Part shown: positions 42,265 to 50,599 of the stretch, in pieces | Layout of the letters: each line of letters begins with the position of its first letter | Numbering within the stretch: the first letter of the stretch is position 1 | Assembly: GCA_019120375.1 (NCBI GenBank) | Contig: DWVE01000051.1 | Location: 38,617 to 102,616, forward strand | Origin: Allofournierella_A excrementavium | GTDB lineage: Bacteria > Bacillota > Clostridia > Oscillospirales > Ruminococcaceae | Length of the DNA: 64,000 nt | Direction of reading: 5' to 3' | Program-made: the position numbers and the translations under genes | Notes under the pieces: generated by a model | The model's database searches: none | Told to the model about the DNA's origin: nothing | Seen by the model: only the letters and a program-made list of their open reading frames with translations

Positions 42265-43449
42265 TCAGAATGAAGTCTGGTTCAGATAGTCCGCCAGCCC
42301 CACGGCCTCGCCGCCCTTGAGGTAGACCCGGGGCACCCGCAGCGCCAGCGCGCACATGATCTCGTAGGGGATGGTGCCCGCCTTGCGGGCCACATCTTCA
42401 ATGGTGTCGCACCCCGGCGCGCCGAAGATACAGGCTTCGTCGCCGGCGTCCACGCCGTCAAGGTTTGTCACGTCCACCATCAGCTGGTCCATGCACACCC
42501 GGCCAATGACCGGGGCGCTCTGGCCGTGGATGCTGCACACCCCCTGATTGGTCAGGCTGCGGGGGTAGCCGTCGGCGTAGCCCACGCAGAGGGTGGCCAC
42601 CCGGCGGGGGGCGGGGGCGGTGTAGAGCAGGCCGTAACTTAAGGATTGGCCCGCCTCGATGGTCTTGACCTGGCTCACCCGGGCCTTTAAGCGCAGCACC
42701 GGGCGCAGGCCCTCAAAGTGCACCTCGTCGCTGGGGTCGCAGCCGTAGAGGATGATGCCCGGCCGCACCAGGTCCATGCCCCATTCCGGGTGCTCGGTGA
42801 GGGCGGCGGAGTTGCAGCAGTGAACGGTCTCGAGGGCGACGCCCCGGCCCTTCAGCGCCTCGGCCACCTTCACGAACCGGTCGTGCTGGCCGGCGGTGTA
42901 GGCGATGTCTTCGGGGGCGTGGCTGTCCGCCACGGCGAAGTGCTGGAACAGGCCCGTCACCTGGAGGCCCGGCAGGCCGCAGCAGCCCGCCAAAGCGGAC
43001 ACGCAGGCCTCGATGTGCTCTTCGCTGCGGGCGTCAAAGCCCAGCCGGCCCATGCCGGTGTCCACCTTCAGATGGGCCTTCACCCGGCCGCCGGCGGCCC
43101 GGGCGTTCTCGCTCAGCGCCTGGGCGTAGGCCCCGCTGAACACCGCCTGGGTCAGGTCGTTGCTGATAAGCTGGGCGGCATAGGCGGGGTCGGTGTGGCC
43201 CAGGATGAGGATGTGCCCCGTCACCCCGCCGGAGCGCAGGTGCAGCGCCTCGGCAAGGCAGCTCACCGCGAACCATTCGGCCCCGGCGGCCTGCAGCGTC
43301 TGACACACCATGCCGTCGGCGTGGCCGTAGGCCCCCGCCTTCACCACCGCGCACACCTTGGCGGGGGCGGCGTGGGCCGCGATGAGCTTAAAGTTATGGG
43401 CGAGGGCGTCCAGGTCCACCTCGGCCCAGCAGTGCTTTTCAAACTCCAA
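42265..43449 (-). CDS. alr: Alanine racemase
   Basis: A 394-residue PLP enzyme producing D-alanine for peptidoglycan. The PLP lysine is in VCAVVKAGAYGHADGM (family AVVKANAYGHG; here A-G-A-Y instead of A-N-A-Y). Other motifs: HLKVDTGMGRLGF, SYGLLYTAPAPRRVATLCVG with the catalytic Tyr region YADGYPR, and VIGRVCMDQLMVDVT. I favour the TTG at 43449 (product MEFEKHCWAEVD), six bases after the exact anti-SD match GAGGTG; the in-frame ATG at 43473 has no ribosome binding site. Located between the ttcA-like gene and the nicotinamidase. Confidence 0.93.
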   Translation of the reverse strand: MEFEKHCWAEVDLDALAHNFKLIAAHAAPAKVCAVVKAGAYGHADGMVCQTLQAAGAEWFAVSCLAEALHLRSGGVTGHILILGHTDPAYAAQLISNDLTQAVFSGAYAQALSENARAAGGRVKAHLKVDTGMGRLGFDARSEEHIEACVSALAGCCGLPGLQVTGLFQHFAVADSHAPEDIAYTAGQHDRFVKVAEALKGRGVALETVHCCNSAALTEHPEWGMDLVRPGIILYGCDPSDEVHFEGLRPVLRLKARVSQVKTIEAGQSLSYGLLYTAPAPRRVATLCVGYADGYPRSLTNQGVCSIHGQSAPVIGRVCMDQLMVDVTNLDGVDAGDEACIFGAPGCDTIEDVARKAGTIPYEIMCALALRVPRVYLKGGEAVGLADYLNQTSF

Positions 43450-43495
43450 TGGTAACACCTCGCTTGCCGCCATCAGGCGGCGGAATGGCCCGCGC

Positions 43496-44245
43496 TCACC
43501 GGCGGGCTCTGAGGCCCTCGGTGCCGGGCAGGGGCGCCCAGCCGTCCAGACCGGCGTCCTGCAGGGCCCCCAGCATCTTCTGGCGGAAGGCCGGGTCCTT
43601 TTTGGCCATGGCCGCCACATAATCCTTCATCTCCTGGCGGCGGGTGGCACCGTCCGCGGGGCAGGCGCTCTTCACCACCGGCAGGTCCAGCTCCCGCACC
43701 GCCCGGCGCACCTCGGCCTCGGTGGCCAGCACCATGGGCCGGATGAGGTAAAGCTCTTTGCGGGAAAGCCAGGTCACCGGCGAAAAGCAGCCCAGCCGCC
43801 CCTCGCCCCAGAGGTTCATGTAAAAGGTCTCCACCGCGTCGTCCAGGTGATGGCCCAGGGCCACCCGGCTGCAGCCCAGCTCTTTCGCGGTGTTGTGCAA
43901 AAGGCCCCGGCGCATCTTGGCGCAGAGGGCGCAGGGGTTCTTCTCCTGGCGCAGGTCGAAGACCACGTGGCCGATCTCGCTGCGGCGGATGTGGTACTCC
44001 ACGTTATACTCCGCGAACAGCTGTTCCAGCGGCGAGTAATCCGTGGGGGTGTTCCCGAACTGGGGGTCCAGGCTCACGGCCACCACCTCGAAGGGGATGC
44101 CCAGATACTCCCGCAGGCGGGCAAGGCCCACCGTGAGGGCCACGCTGTCCTTGCCGCCGGAAACGCCCACGCACACCCGGTCGCCGGGCGCGATCATGCC
44201 GTATTCCTGAATGGCTTTGCGCATCAGTCCTTCCAGACGCTGCAT
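43496..44245 (-). CDS. TtcA-like tRNA 2-thiolation ATPase (PP-loop)
   Basis: A 249-residue PP-loop ATPase. P-loop VCVGVSGGKDSVALTVGLAR; CALCAKMRRGLLHNTAKELG carries the CxxC that holds the Fe-S cluster in TtcA; the third cysteine lies in KSACPADGATRRQEM, and GHHLDDAVETFYMNL is the family block. TtcA thiolates C32 of tRNAs; Firmicute homologues may thiolate other positions. Start: ATG 44245 behind AAGGGGG; an upstream ATG at 44263 lies at the predicted transcription start. First gene of the alr-pncA-lepA strand, with its own promoter. Confidence 0.86.
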   Translation of the reverse strand: MQRLEGLMRKAIQEYGMIAPGDRVCVGVSGGKDSVALTVGLARLREYLGIPFEVVAVSLDPQFGNTPTDYSPLEQLFAEYNVEYHIRRSEIGHVVFDLRQEKNPCALCAKMRRGLLHNTAKELGCSRVALGHHLDDAVETFYMNLWGEGRLGCFSPVTWLSRKELYLIRPMVLATEAEVRRAVRELDLPVVKSACPADGATRRQEMKDYVAAMAKKDPAFRQKMLGALQDAGLDGWAPLPGTEGLRARR

Positions 44246-44270
44246 GGGGCAGCCCCCTTCCATATAATGT

Positions 44271-44299
44271 ATTATAAAGACGAGCGCTCCATGCCGCAA
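44271..44299 (-). promoter_or_regulatory. Promoter of the ttcA-like/alr gene group
   Basis: Minus-strand TTGCGG (44294-44299), 17 bases, TATAAT (44271-44276). Confidence 0.65.
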
Positions 44300-44395
44300 G
44301 GGGCAAAGAGGCGCTTTTCCCGGTCATTATACCACATACGGGGCAATCTGCACAAACTTTGCGCGAAAATTTGAAAAAATAGAAAGTGAGCAAAC

Positions 44396-44435
44396 GAGAG
44401 AATGAGAGAGCATGAGAGAGAATAAGAGAGCGAGC
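44396..44435. repeat. Tandem 10-bp repeat, four units
   Basis: GAGAGAATGA, GAGAGCATGA, GAGAGAATAA and GAGAGCGAGC run head to tail, ending 32 bases before the rplM -35 element. Confidence 0.85.
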
Positions 44436-44467
44436 TGGGATTAAATCAAAATAATCGAAAAAAGTGC

Positions 44468-44496
44468 TTGACGCGGCTTTGGCTTTCGGTTATAAT
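44468..44496 (+). promoter_or_regulatory. rplM-rpsI promoter
   Basis: TTGACG (44468-44473), 17 bases, TATAAT (44491-44496). Confidence 0.82.
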
Positions 44497-44509
44497 CAAC
44501 CTTGCGCCG

Positions 44510-44556
44510 ATGTGCGCCAAACCGCATTCACGCGCCTTTTGGCACGAAAAGAAAAT
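44510..44556 (+). promoter_or_regulatory. Candidate L13 leader (ribosomal protein autoregulatory RNA)
   Basis: The short leader folds into a hairpin in which GTGCGCCAAA (44515-44524) pairs with TTTTGGCAC (about 44537-44545). Firmicutes rplM transcripts carry a known L13-binding leader; position fits, structure match not verified. Confidence 0.4.
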
Positions 44557-44571
44557 CAGGAGGAACAGCAA

Positions 44572-45000
44572 ATGAGCACTACTCTCGCTAAACCCGCTCA
44601 GACCGAGCGCAAGTGGTATGTGATCGACGCCGCGGGCAAGCCCCTCGGCCGCGTTGCCGCCAAAGCCGCCGTGCTGCTGCGCGGCAAGAACAAGGTCACC
44701 TTCACCCCCAATGTGGACTGCGGCGACCATGTCATCATCATCAACTGCGACCAGGCGGTCCTCACCGGCAAGAAGCTGGAGAAGAAGTACTACCGCACCC
44801 ATTCCGGCTGGATCGGCGGCCTGAAAGAGACCCAGTACAAGACCCTGATGGCTGAGAACAGCGACAAGGCCATGTACGTTGCGGTGAAGGGCATGATCCC
44901 CGCCAACACCCTGGGCGCCAAGGCCATGACCCGCCTGCGCTGCTACAAGGGCGCTGAGCACCTGAACGCCGCCCAGAAGCCCGAAGTCTACGAGTTTTAA
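44572..45000 (+). CDS. rplM: 50S ribosomal protein L13
   Basis: A 142-residue L13: KWYVIDAAGKPLGRVAAKAA at the N-terminus, the signature VKGMIPANTLGAKAMTRLRC near residues 101-120 (family consensus GMLPKNxLGR) and a basic middle. AGGAGG lies eight bases before the ATG. It is followed 16 bases later by rpsI, the universal bacterial pair. Codon use is strongly biased, as expected for a highly expressed gene. Confidence 0.98.
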   Translation: MSTTLAKPAQTERKWYVIDAAGKPLGRVAAKAAVLLRGKNKVTFTPNVDCGDHVIIINCDQAVLTGKKLEKKYYRTHSGWIGGLKETQYKTLMAENSDKAMYVAVKGMIPANTLGAKAMTRLRCYKGAEHLNAAQKPEVYEF

Positions 45001-45016
45001 TAGGAGGCAATAGAAT

Positions 45017-45415
45017 ATGTACGAGACGAAACCTTATTTCTACGGCACCGGTCGTCGTAAGAATTCCGTTGCCCGCGTTCGCGTCTACACCGGCACCGGC
45101 AAGATCACCATCAACGATCGTGACATCGACGATTACTTTGGCCTGGAGACCCTGAAGCTGATCGTTCGTCAGCCCCTGGCTGTGGCCGAGGTCGAAGGCA
45201 AGTTCGACATCGTGGTCCGCGTGAACGGCGGCGGCGTTTCCGGCCAGGCCGGCGCCATCCGCCACGGCCTCTCCCGCGCCCTGCTGCAGTACGACGAGAA
45301 CCTGCGTCCTGCTCTGAAGAAGGCTGGCTTCCTGACCCGCGATCCTCGTATGAAGGAGCGCAAGAAATACGGTCTGAAGGCTGCCCGTCGGGCTCCCCAG
45401 TTCAGCAAGCGCTGA
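45017..45415 (+). CDS. rpsI: 30S ribosomal protein S9
   Basis: A 132-residue S9: YFYGTGRRKNSVARVRVYTG at the N-terminus, NGGGVSGQAGAIRHGLSRAL (the G-G-G-x-x-G-Q-x-x-A-x-R-x-G block) and the basic C-terminus ending PQFSKR, which reaches the ribosomal P site. AGGAGG is located before the ATG. The 3' end of this gene is a recognised integration target for mobile elements in some Firmicutes, and accessory DNA begins directly after it here. Confidence 0.98.
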   Translation: MYETKPYFYGTGRRKNSVARVRVYTGTGKITINDRDIDDYFGLETLKLIVRQPLAVAEVEGKFDIVVRVNGGGVSGQAGAIRHGLSRALLQYDENLRPALKKAGFLTRDPRMKERKKYGLKAARRAPQFSKR

Positions 45416-45445
45416 TTGGCGTTTCAAACTGGTTCAAAAATGCTC

Positions 45446-45483
45446 AAAAACCCCGAAAAACTGCGTTTTTTCGGGGTTTTTCC
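45446..45483 (+). terminator. rplM-rpsI terminator
   Basis: AAAAACCCCGAAAAA stem with its complement, CTGCG loop, T-run. Confidence 0.88.
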
Positions 45484-45551
45484 ATTTCACATCTTCTGTT
45501 TCAGTTTGTCTGTTTCTGGCAGGATTTGAACTGTTCTGACCCTGTTTTTCT

Positions 45552-45611
45552 TGATTAAAAATGGGGCAACCAGCCTTTTTGACCCCATTATGATTAAAAA
45601 ATGGGGCAACC
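45552..45611. repeat. Direct repeat TGATTAAAAATGGGGCAACC, two copies
   Basis: Copies at 45552-45571 and 45591-45611 (the second has one extra A). A partial inverted copy (TTTGCCCCTCATTTTA) lies at about 45657-45671. The whole non-coding stretch 45484-45854 is AT-richer than the flanks and holds nothing else I can name. Confidence 0.75.
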
Positions 45612-45854
45612 GAGAGCCAAAATCGAGCCGTTTTCGAGGTGCTTTTGCCCTGTCATTTGCCCCTCATTTTAGGAGCCTTTCTTTATGGTTTTTCTTTTGA
45701 AAGGGCTGGCCTGATTTGTCAGGATTTGACCAAATCGAATCCGGTTTATCTTTCCTTCCCTCACAGTATCCAAACCCCTTGAGGCTGGCGAATGCTCGCA
45801 CATTTGCGCTGCACATCTATGGCCAGCTACAATGAAGGCGGAAAGGAGGATTGC

Positions 45855-46049
45855 ATGATGAGAAAACAGAAGTTTAAGATAACCCTCACCCCTGCTGAAA
45901 ACAGTATTGTGATCCAGAGCCTCAATCATCTGCGGAATATCCTTCTGCGGGAAAATCGTGATACCGGCTGCGTGGATGATCTTTTGCTCAAAGTCATGTG
46001 CGCCCCTAAAGTCGAAGAAGACGGTAAAGAAAAAGAGTTGAGAAGCTAA
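45855..46049 (+). CDS. Small mobile-element-type protein of unknown function
   Basis: A 64-residue protein, MMRKQKFKITLTPAENSIVI then QSLNHLRNILLRENRDTGCV, ending in a charged tail. The layout (a beta strand, L-T-P-A-E, two helices with a D-[DE]-L-L-L-K end) resembles small proteins that recur in Clostridial integrative elements, but I know no function. GGAGG precedes the ATG at 45855; an upstream reading to 45792 is unlikely. Its low GC and isolation fit a leftover of a mobile element. Confidence 0.6.
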   Translation: MMRKQKFKITLTPAENSIVIQSLNHLRNILLRENRDTGCVDDLLLKVMCAPKVEEDGKEKELRS

Positions 46050-46270
46050 TCACTACTCATTCATAGCATCTAATTTGATTTGGAATTTCAGAAAGAAATC
46101 TGCGAGGGCATAAAAAATCCGGCTTTCTCTTTCCCATCTGAAGCGATGTCAGCTCCGCAGGAGCGCAGTGGGTTTTGAAAAAATCGTCAAAGAGTTTGAG
46201 GAGCTTCCTCGCAAACTTTGCAAAGTTTGTGTTGACCTTTTGTAAGCAATCAGAATGTAATTCCTTTAGA

Positions 46271-46318
46271 AAAGAGCGACGGGACACCTCTTTCAAAGGG
46301 ATGTCCCGTCGCTCTTTT
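46271..46318 (-). terminator. Terminator of the beta-galactosidase gene
   Basis: Perfect 16-bp stem AAAGAGCGACGGGACA with its complement, 15-base loop. The stretch 46050-46270 before it has short inverted repeats but no gene. Confidence 0.75.
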
Positions 46319-46321
46319 GAT

Positions 46322-49147
46322 TTATCGTCCAGGGCAAAGGCGGAAAGCCAGCACATGTTCGCCCTCAGCGCTTACACGCCAGGGCGGCTGCACGTCCGCG
46401 CCCCAGGTATTGATGCCGCCCACGCCGCGCATGGCGCCGTACACCGACACCACCGTGCGGGCCGAGGGAGGCAATTCCTCTTGATGCCAGGCTTCTTCCA
46501 GCTGGCCAGGGGTATGGGGCACCGCCGAGAAGGTGAACGCCTCATGCTCCATGGCCAATTCCAGCCGGCCCGCGTCAGCCAGGCCGGGGGTCAGCCGGTG
46601 CAGCATCGCCCGCACCGTATCCACATGACAGCCGTACTCCTGCGGCACCAGGTATGCCGCCTGGGCCGGAACCTCGCTGTGCAGCCCGAACACTCCGCCC
46701 TTGCACCGGTCAGGATAGGTCTCGCCGCTGAGGCCCAGCCAATCCACTCGGTCCACCGGGGCCGGGGTGGAAAAGCGCAGACCGAAACAGGGCAGCTCCG
46801 GCAGGCCCGCCGCGCCGTGGAAAGCCGCACGCACCTGGATCTCACCCAGCCGGTTTACGGTATAGCAGACCTCCGCCGTAGCCTGCGGCACCGCCGGCAG
46901 GGTGAACCTGTACCGGATGGTGGCCGCGTCCGCCTCCGCGTGCAGGATCTCCCAGCCGCTGCAGCGCAGATACTGGTCGGCCGCACGCCAGACGGCGCTC
47001 TTCTGGGGGAATCTGCAGCCGATATCGTTCTCGGTGGGGGCGCGCCACAGCGCCGGACGCGGCGCCCGGAACATCCATTCCACCCCTTTGTACCGCAGGC
47101 TTACCGGCCCGCCCTCCTGGTAGGAGAACAGCACCGAGAAATCCTTGCCGTACACGCCCAGGTTTCCGTCACCCCGGGCGATGCGCAGCGCGGGGGCCGC
47201 CCCCGCCTTCATGGCGGCGGCCTTACGCTCCTCGTTCAGTTCCGTCTCTGCCAGTTGTCGGGCCCGGGCGTTGGCCTCATCCTGCCGACGGCGGGTTTCC
47301 TCGTCTGCATGCCAGTAGCGCACCTCTTGCATGGCGGGCTTTTCTCGCCCGTCCGCAAACAGGATGCCATTGGCGCTGAAATTGTAATCGGTTGGCCGGT
47401 CGCCGAAATCGCCACCGTAGCCCAACACTCGCCGGCCCAAAGGATCGGTGTGCCAAAGGGCCTGGTCCTTGAAGTCCCAGATAAAGCCGCCCTGGTACTG
47501 GGCAAACTCCTCCTGCAGTCGGATATATTCCTCCATGCCGCCCAGAGAGTTGCCCATGTCATGCATATACTCGCACAACAGCATGGGCTTCGGATTCGGG
47601 CCGGTCAGATACTCCCGGATCTCGTCCGGCGTGGCGTACATCCGACTTTCCACGTCGCTGATATCATCGAACGCCCGGTTATGGAACACTCCTTCGTAGT
47701 GTACCAGGCGGCTGTCGTCACAGTTGCGGAAGAAGTTGGCCATGGCCTGGATACAGGTGCCCGCATAGCTCTCATTGCCACAGGACCAGAAGAGAATGCT
47801 GGGATGGTTTTTGTCCCGCTCGAACATCGATCGGGCCCGATCCACCACACAGCCTTCCCATTCGGGCAGACAGCCCGGTACGTTCCACTCCGCGTCAGTA
47901 CCGCAAAGTTTCTGCCAGGTGCCGTGACTCTCCAGATTGGTCTCGTCAATCAGGTAGATACCGGACTCATCACACAGATCATACCACAGACTTTGATTGG
48001 GATAATGGGAGGTACGCACCGCGTTGATGCCCGCGCCCAGCACTGCTCGCATATCCCGGTGCATATCCTCTGCATCGATGGCGCGGCCCTTTTCGGCACT
48101 CCACTCGTGCCGGTTGACGCCTTTCAGAATGAGTCGTTCGCCGTTCAGCACCATGATGCCGTTCTCGATACCGAACCGCCGGAACCCGGTTCGTGCGGGC
48201 ACTGTCTCCTGCTCAACCCCGGCCGCATCGAACAGGGTCAAGGTTACCGGGTACAGGAAAGGATTGCCGTATTGCCAAGGTTGTACCGGCCCCAGAGCCA
48301 GAGGTTCGGTCTCCAAAGCACCTTCCTCGCCGGAGATTAAGGTCAGAGGGCCGTTGAACAGCGGCTGCCCTTGAGGCGTGTCTACCCGGCAATGCACCTG
48401 GCACTGGGTGGGATCAGTCATAAGACCGGGACAAACAGTGCTCAGCTTCAGACGCATCCGCAGGCTACCGGTGCCGTCCGTCTCCAGCGTTGGGCGCAGC
48501 CACAGGTCCTCCAGATGCAGCGCCGGTTTTGCGTACAGATATACCGAGCGGAACAGCCCAGAGAATCGGAAAAAGTCCTGATCCTCGATCCAGGCGGCAC
48601 TGCTGCGCTTGTATACCTCCACACACAGGCGGTTGCCCCGCTCCCGGACATAGGGAGTCAGGTCAAAGTCGGAGGGGGTGAAGCTGTCCTCCGCATAGCC
48701 CACGAACTGGCCGTTGAGCCATACATAGATGGCCTGCTCCGCACCTTGGAACGAGATGCATACCCGTTTGCCCCGCAGAGGCTCATCCAAATCGAAGAAT
48801 CGAACATAGCTGCCTACAGGGTTATCGTTCCAATCGATGTGGGGGGGACGCAGATCGGCAACGCCATCCCAGGGGTAAATGGCGTTGGTGTAATGCACTT
48901 GACCGTAGCCCTGAAGCTCGATGTGGCCTGGGACTTGGATCATGCCAAAGCCATCTAGATGATAATCGTCATTCCAGAAGCCTTCGGGGCGGTCGGCTGG
49001 GCAGGGGCTCCAGGCGAAGCGCCAAGGTCCGTCCAGGCTTTGCCGCAAATCTTTGCCTTGATGATACCAGATGTGGTCGGAATGAGCATCCAGTCTGTTA
49101 ACTTGCCAGACGGTGGGATCCTCCAGCCAATGGAGATCGGGTCGCAT
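46322..49147 (-). CDS. lacZ: Beta-galactosidase, glycoside hydrolase family 2 (LacZ type)
   Basis: A 941-residue enzyme with the five-domain LacZ layout. N-terminal jelly roll: PGHIELQGYGQVHYTNAIYP and GAEQAIYVWLNGQFVGYAED. TIM barrel: GVNRHEWSAEKGRAIDAEDM, the acid/base Glu in SILFWSCGNESYAGTC at about residue 456 and the nucleophile Glu in MLLCEYMHDMGNSLGG at about residue 525. The C-terminal beta-sandwich ends with a lacZ-like small domain. No signal peptide, so it acts on imported lactose or galactosides. GC is lower than in the core genome and the gene is flanked by element remnants. CAGGAGG precedes the ATG. No permease is adjacent. Confidence 0.95.
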   Translation of the reverse strand: MRPDLHWLEDPTVWQVNRLDAHSDHIWYHQGKDLRQSLDGPWRFAWSPCPADRPEGFWNDDYHLDGFGMIQVPGHIELQGYGQVHYTNAIYPWDGVADLRPPHIDWNDNPVGSYVRFFDLDEPLRGKRVCISFQGAEQAIYVWLNGQFVGYAEDSFTPSDFDLTPYVRERGNRLCVEVYKRSSAAWIEDQDFFRFSGLFRSVYLYAKPALHLEDLWLRPTLETDGTGSLRMRLKLSTVCPGLMTDPTQCQVHCRVDTPQGQPLFNGPLTLISGEEGALETEPLALGPVQPWQYGNPFLYPVTLTLFDAAGVEQETVPARTGFRRFGIENGIMVLNGERLILKGVNRHEWSAEKGRAIDAEDMHRDMRAVLGAGINAVRTSHYPNQSLWYDLCDESGIYLIDETNLESHGTWQKLCGTDAEWNVPGCLPEWEGCVVDRARSMFERDKNHPSILFWSCGNESYAGTCIQAMANFFRNCDDSRLVHYEGVFHNRAFDDISDVESRMYATPDEIREYLTGPNPKPMLLCEYMHDMGNSLGGMEEYIRLQEEFAQYQGGFIWDFKDQALWHTDPLGRRVLGYGGDFGDRPTDYNFSANGILFADGREKPAMQEVRYWHADEETRRRQDEANARARQLAETELNEERKAAAMKAGAAPALRIARGDGNLGVYGKDFSVLFSYQEGGPVSLRYKGVEWMFRAPRPALWRAPTENDIGCRFPQKSAVWRAADQYLRCSGWEILHAEADAATIRYRFTLPAVPQATAEVCYTVNRLGEIQVRAAFHGAAGLPELPCFGLRFSTPAPVDRVDWLGLSGETYPDRCKGGVFGLHSEVPAQAAYLVPQEYGCHVDTVRAMLHRLTPGLADAGRLELAMEHEAFTFSAVPHTPGQLEEAWHQEELPPSARTVVSVYGAMRGVGGINTWGADVQPPWRVSAEGEHVLAFRLCPGR

Positions 49148-49165
49148 GAGATACCTCCTGTCAGT

Positions 49166-49180
49166 CAGCGATGATCGCTG
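49166..49180. promoter_or_regulatory. Operator-like palindrome upstream of lacZ
   Basis: CAGCGATGATCGCTG, a perfect 15-bp dyad, between the likely start site (-10 TATAAT at 49201-49206 on the minus strand) and the ribosome binding site. It would suit a LacI-type repressor, but none is encoded nearby. Confidence 0.5.
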
Positions 49181-49314
49181 CCGAAATATAGTCTGCTGAT
49201 ATTATATCATAAAGCAAATAAGAAAGACAGGAACTCAAGGACTTAGCCCTGGGAACCTTTAATCGAGAGCCGAGAGATTAAGATATGCATTCCGGCTCTG
49301 AGCGCAAAAGGAAA

Positions 49315-49351
49315 GGACGGCCAGGCAACCATCTCGGTTACCTGGCCGTCC
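49315..49351 (-). terminator. Hairpin after the 217-residue unknown gene
   Basis: 16-bp stem (GGACGGCCAGGCAACC against its near complement, one mismatch), five-base loop, T-rich on the minus strand. A second hairpin (AGAGCCG/CGGCTCT) follows at 49266-49299. Confidence 0.65.
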
Positions 49352-49392
49352 CTCGCGTCACGGTGAATTTTTGAAACACGCCGTGAACAACA

Positions 49393-50046
49393 TTAAAACA
49401 TTAACTTATCGCCCGCATCGGGCGGCTCGAACAAGGGTGCTGCAGGCGCAGCTGCAGCCTGAACGACGGCCGGTGAGCTCTTCCTCGCATACTCCGTTGT
49501 GAGCCATGCGCAAAAATGGACTCTGGTCATCAGTATCATTTCGCTGAAGGTTTCGAAACTCATGCTTACAGCCACATGGTTTTCCGGTTTAGTGCCGAAC
49601 CGGGGTACGATCAGCCCTTTGCTGTTTGTTTCGCCGGGGCCGCTGTCCGCCACGAATATGAGATCCGCCTTGGTGCCGGGTACAAGCTGCGCGGTCCGGG
49701 ACAGGCTTTTCCCATCTGCCCGGGCGCGGCCGTAGCTCTGCAGCTTTTCGGCAGATGTCCCGCCAAGCCATTGAAAGAGGGGAGTTTTATCATTCGCCTT
49801 TTTCTTGCTTTGGAGGAGATACCGCAGTTCGCCGCACTCCAGTTTTCGACAGATTTCGAGGATTTCATCCATACCGATATAGATGTGGATGCAATTGGTC
49901 TGGCGATGGCCCGCAGGACGGGAAACATCATAGGACGCAAAAGCGAAGTGCGCTTTGCTAAAGGAAAAAGCATCGCTCAAGCTTTCCACGAAGCATTCCC
50001 GGGCGTCTTTGCGGATGATTTGGTTTTGGTTCCGTTCATCCTGCAT
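49393..50046 (-). CDS. Unknown protein paired with the cysteine-cluster pseudogene
   Basis: A 217-residue protein without a recognised domain. It has FAFASYDVSRPAGHRQTNCI in the N-terminal third, a middle GGTSAEKLQSYGRARADGKS, and LIFVADSGPGETNSKGLIVP, and ends in a low-complexity Ala/Pro tail. No signal peptide or membrane span. GGGAGGAG lies before the ATG, and the start overlaps the end of the upstream cysteine-cluster pseudogene by 11 bases, so the two formed an operon. The composition differs from the core genome; it is probably mobile-element cargo. Confidence 0.65.
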   Translation of the reverse strand: MQDERNQNQIIRKDARECFVESLSDAFSFSKAHFAFASYDVSRPAGHRQTNCIHIYIGMDEILEICRKLECGELRYLLQSKKKANDKTPLFQWLGGTSAEKLQSYGRARADGKSLSRTAQLVPGTKADLIFVADSGPGETNSKGLIVPRFGTKPENHVAVSMSFETFSEMILMTRVHFCAWLTTEYARKSSPAVVQAAAAPAAPLFEPPDAGDKLMF

Positions 50047-50599
50047 TGGCAGCTCCTCCCATGCCGGATTCGATCTTGCTCAGGATACCGCGCAGCTCTT
50101 CAGCCCGTTCTGTAAACTGAGGTTCAAATTCTTTTTTCATATCGTAGCCGAGATACAGCACGTTGAAAACGAGAGTGAGTAACATATTGATCCCGCGTGG
50201 GGTCCAGCTGTCCTCCACGCTTTTGATAACCCGCGACGCGTGCATCGCGATCCGCTGCCAGCGGATGTAATACTGGTCGACAACGGGAATGCCGAAGGAA
50301 TCCAGTCAATCACGCACGGTATGCTCCTGCGAGTTATCCCCACATTCGACTTTATTCAGGATAAACTGGGGCGTGATGTCGGCGGTCTCAATTCGGTCCA
50401 TGATCTCCTGGGTAATCTCAAGGCATCGTCCCAACGGATACATCGCGCAAACTGCGGGCTTCGCCTTGTGAACCATACACTTGCGATCCTTCAGTACCAT
50501 CCGCGTACTATGATGGTCAAAGTTACTGCAAGAAGCTGCACTGTGACGGATCGAAGACAGAACTCGTATCTTTGAATCCTGTCTACAAACCAATGCCAA
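50036..50599 (-). pseudogene. YkgJ-type cysteine-cluster protein, nonsense-mutated and probably 5'-truncated
   Basis: Two open stretches in one frame are separated by a single TGA at 50306-50308. The first holds KCMVHKAKPAVCAMYPLGRC, the cysteine pattern of YkgJ/flagellin-methylase-like zinc or Fe-S proteins, and ends HTVRD; after the TGA reading continues LDSFGIPVVDQYYIRWQRIA and through YDMKKEFEPQFTERAEEL to the stop at 50036. The TGA replaces what is normally a Trp codon (a one-base change from TGG). The N-terminal cluster residues are missing, since the upstream side has stops in frame. It overlaps the following unknown gene. Confidence 0.7.

Noticed and set aside
49393..50046. Assigning the 217-residue protein to a toxin-antitoxin or defence system
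   Set aside because: No catalytic motif, no partner resembling a toxin or antitoxin, and the adjacent gene is a decayed cysteine-cluster protein.
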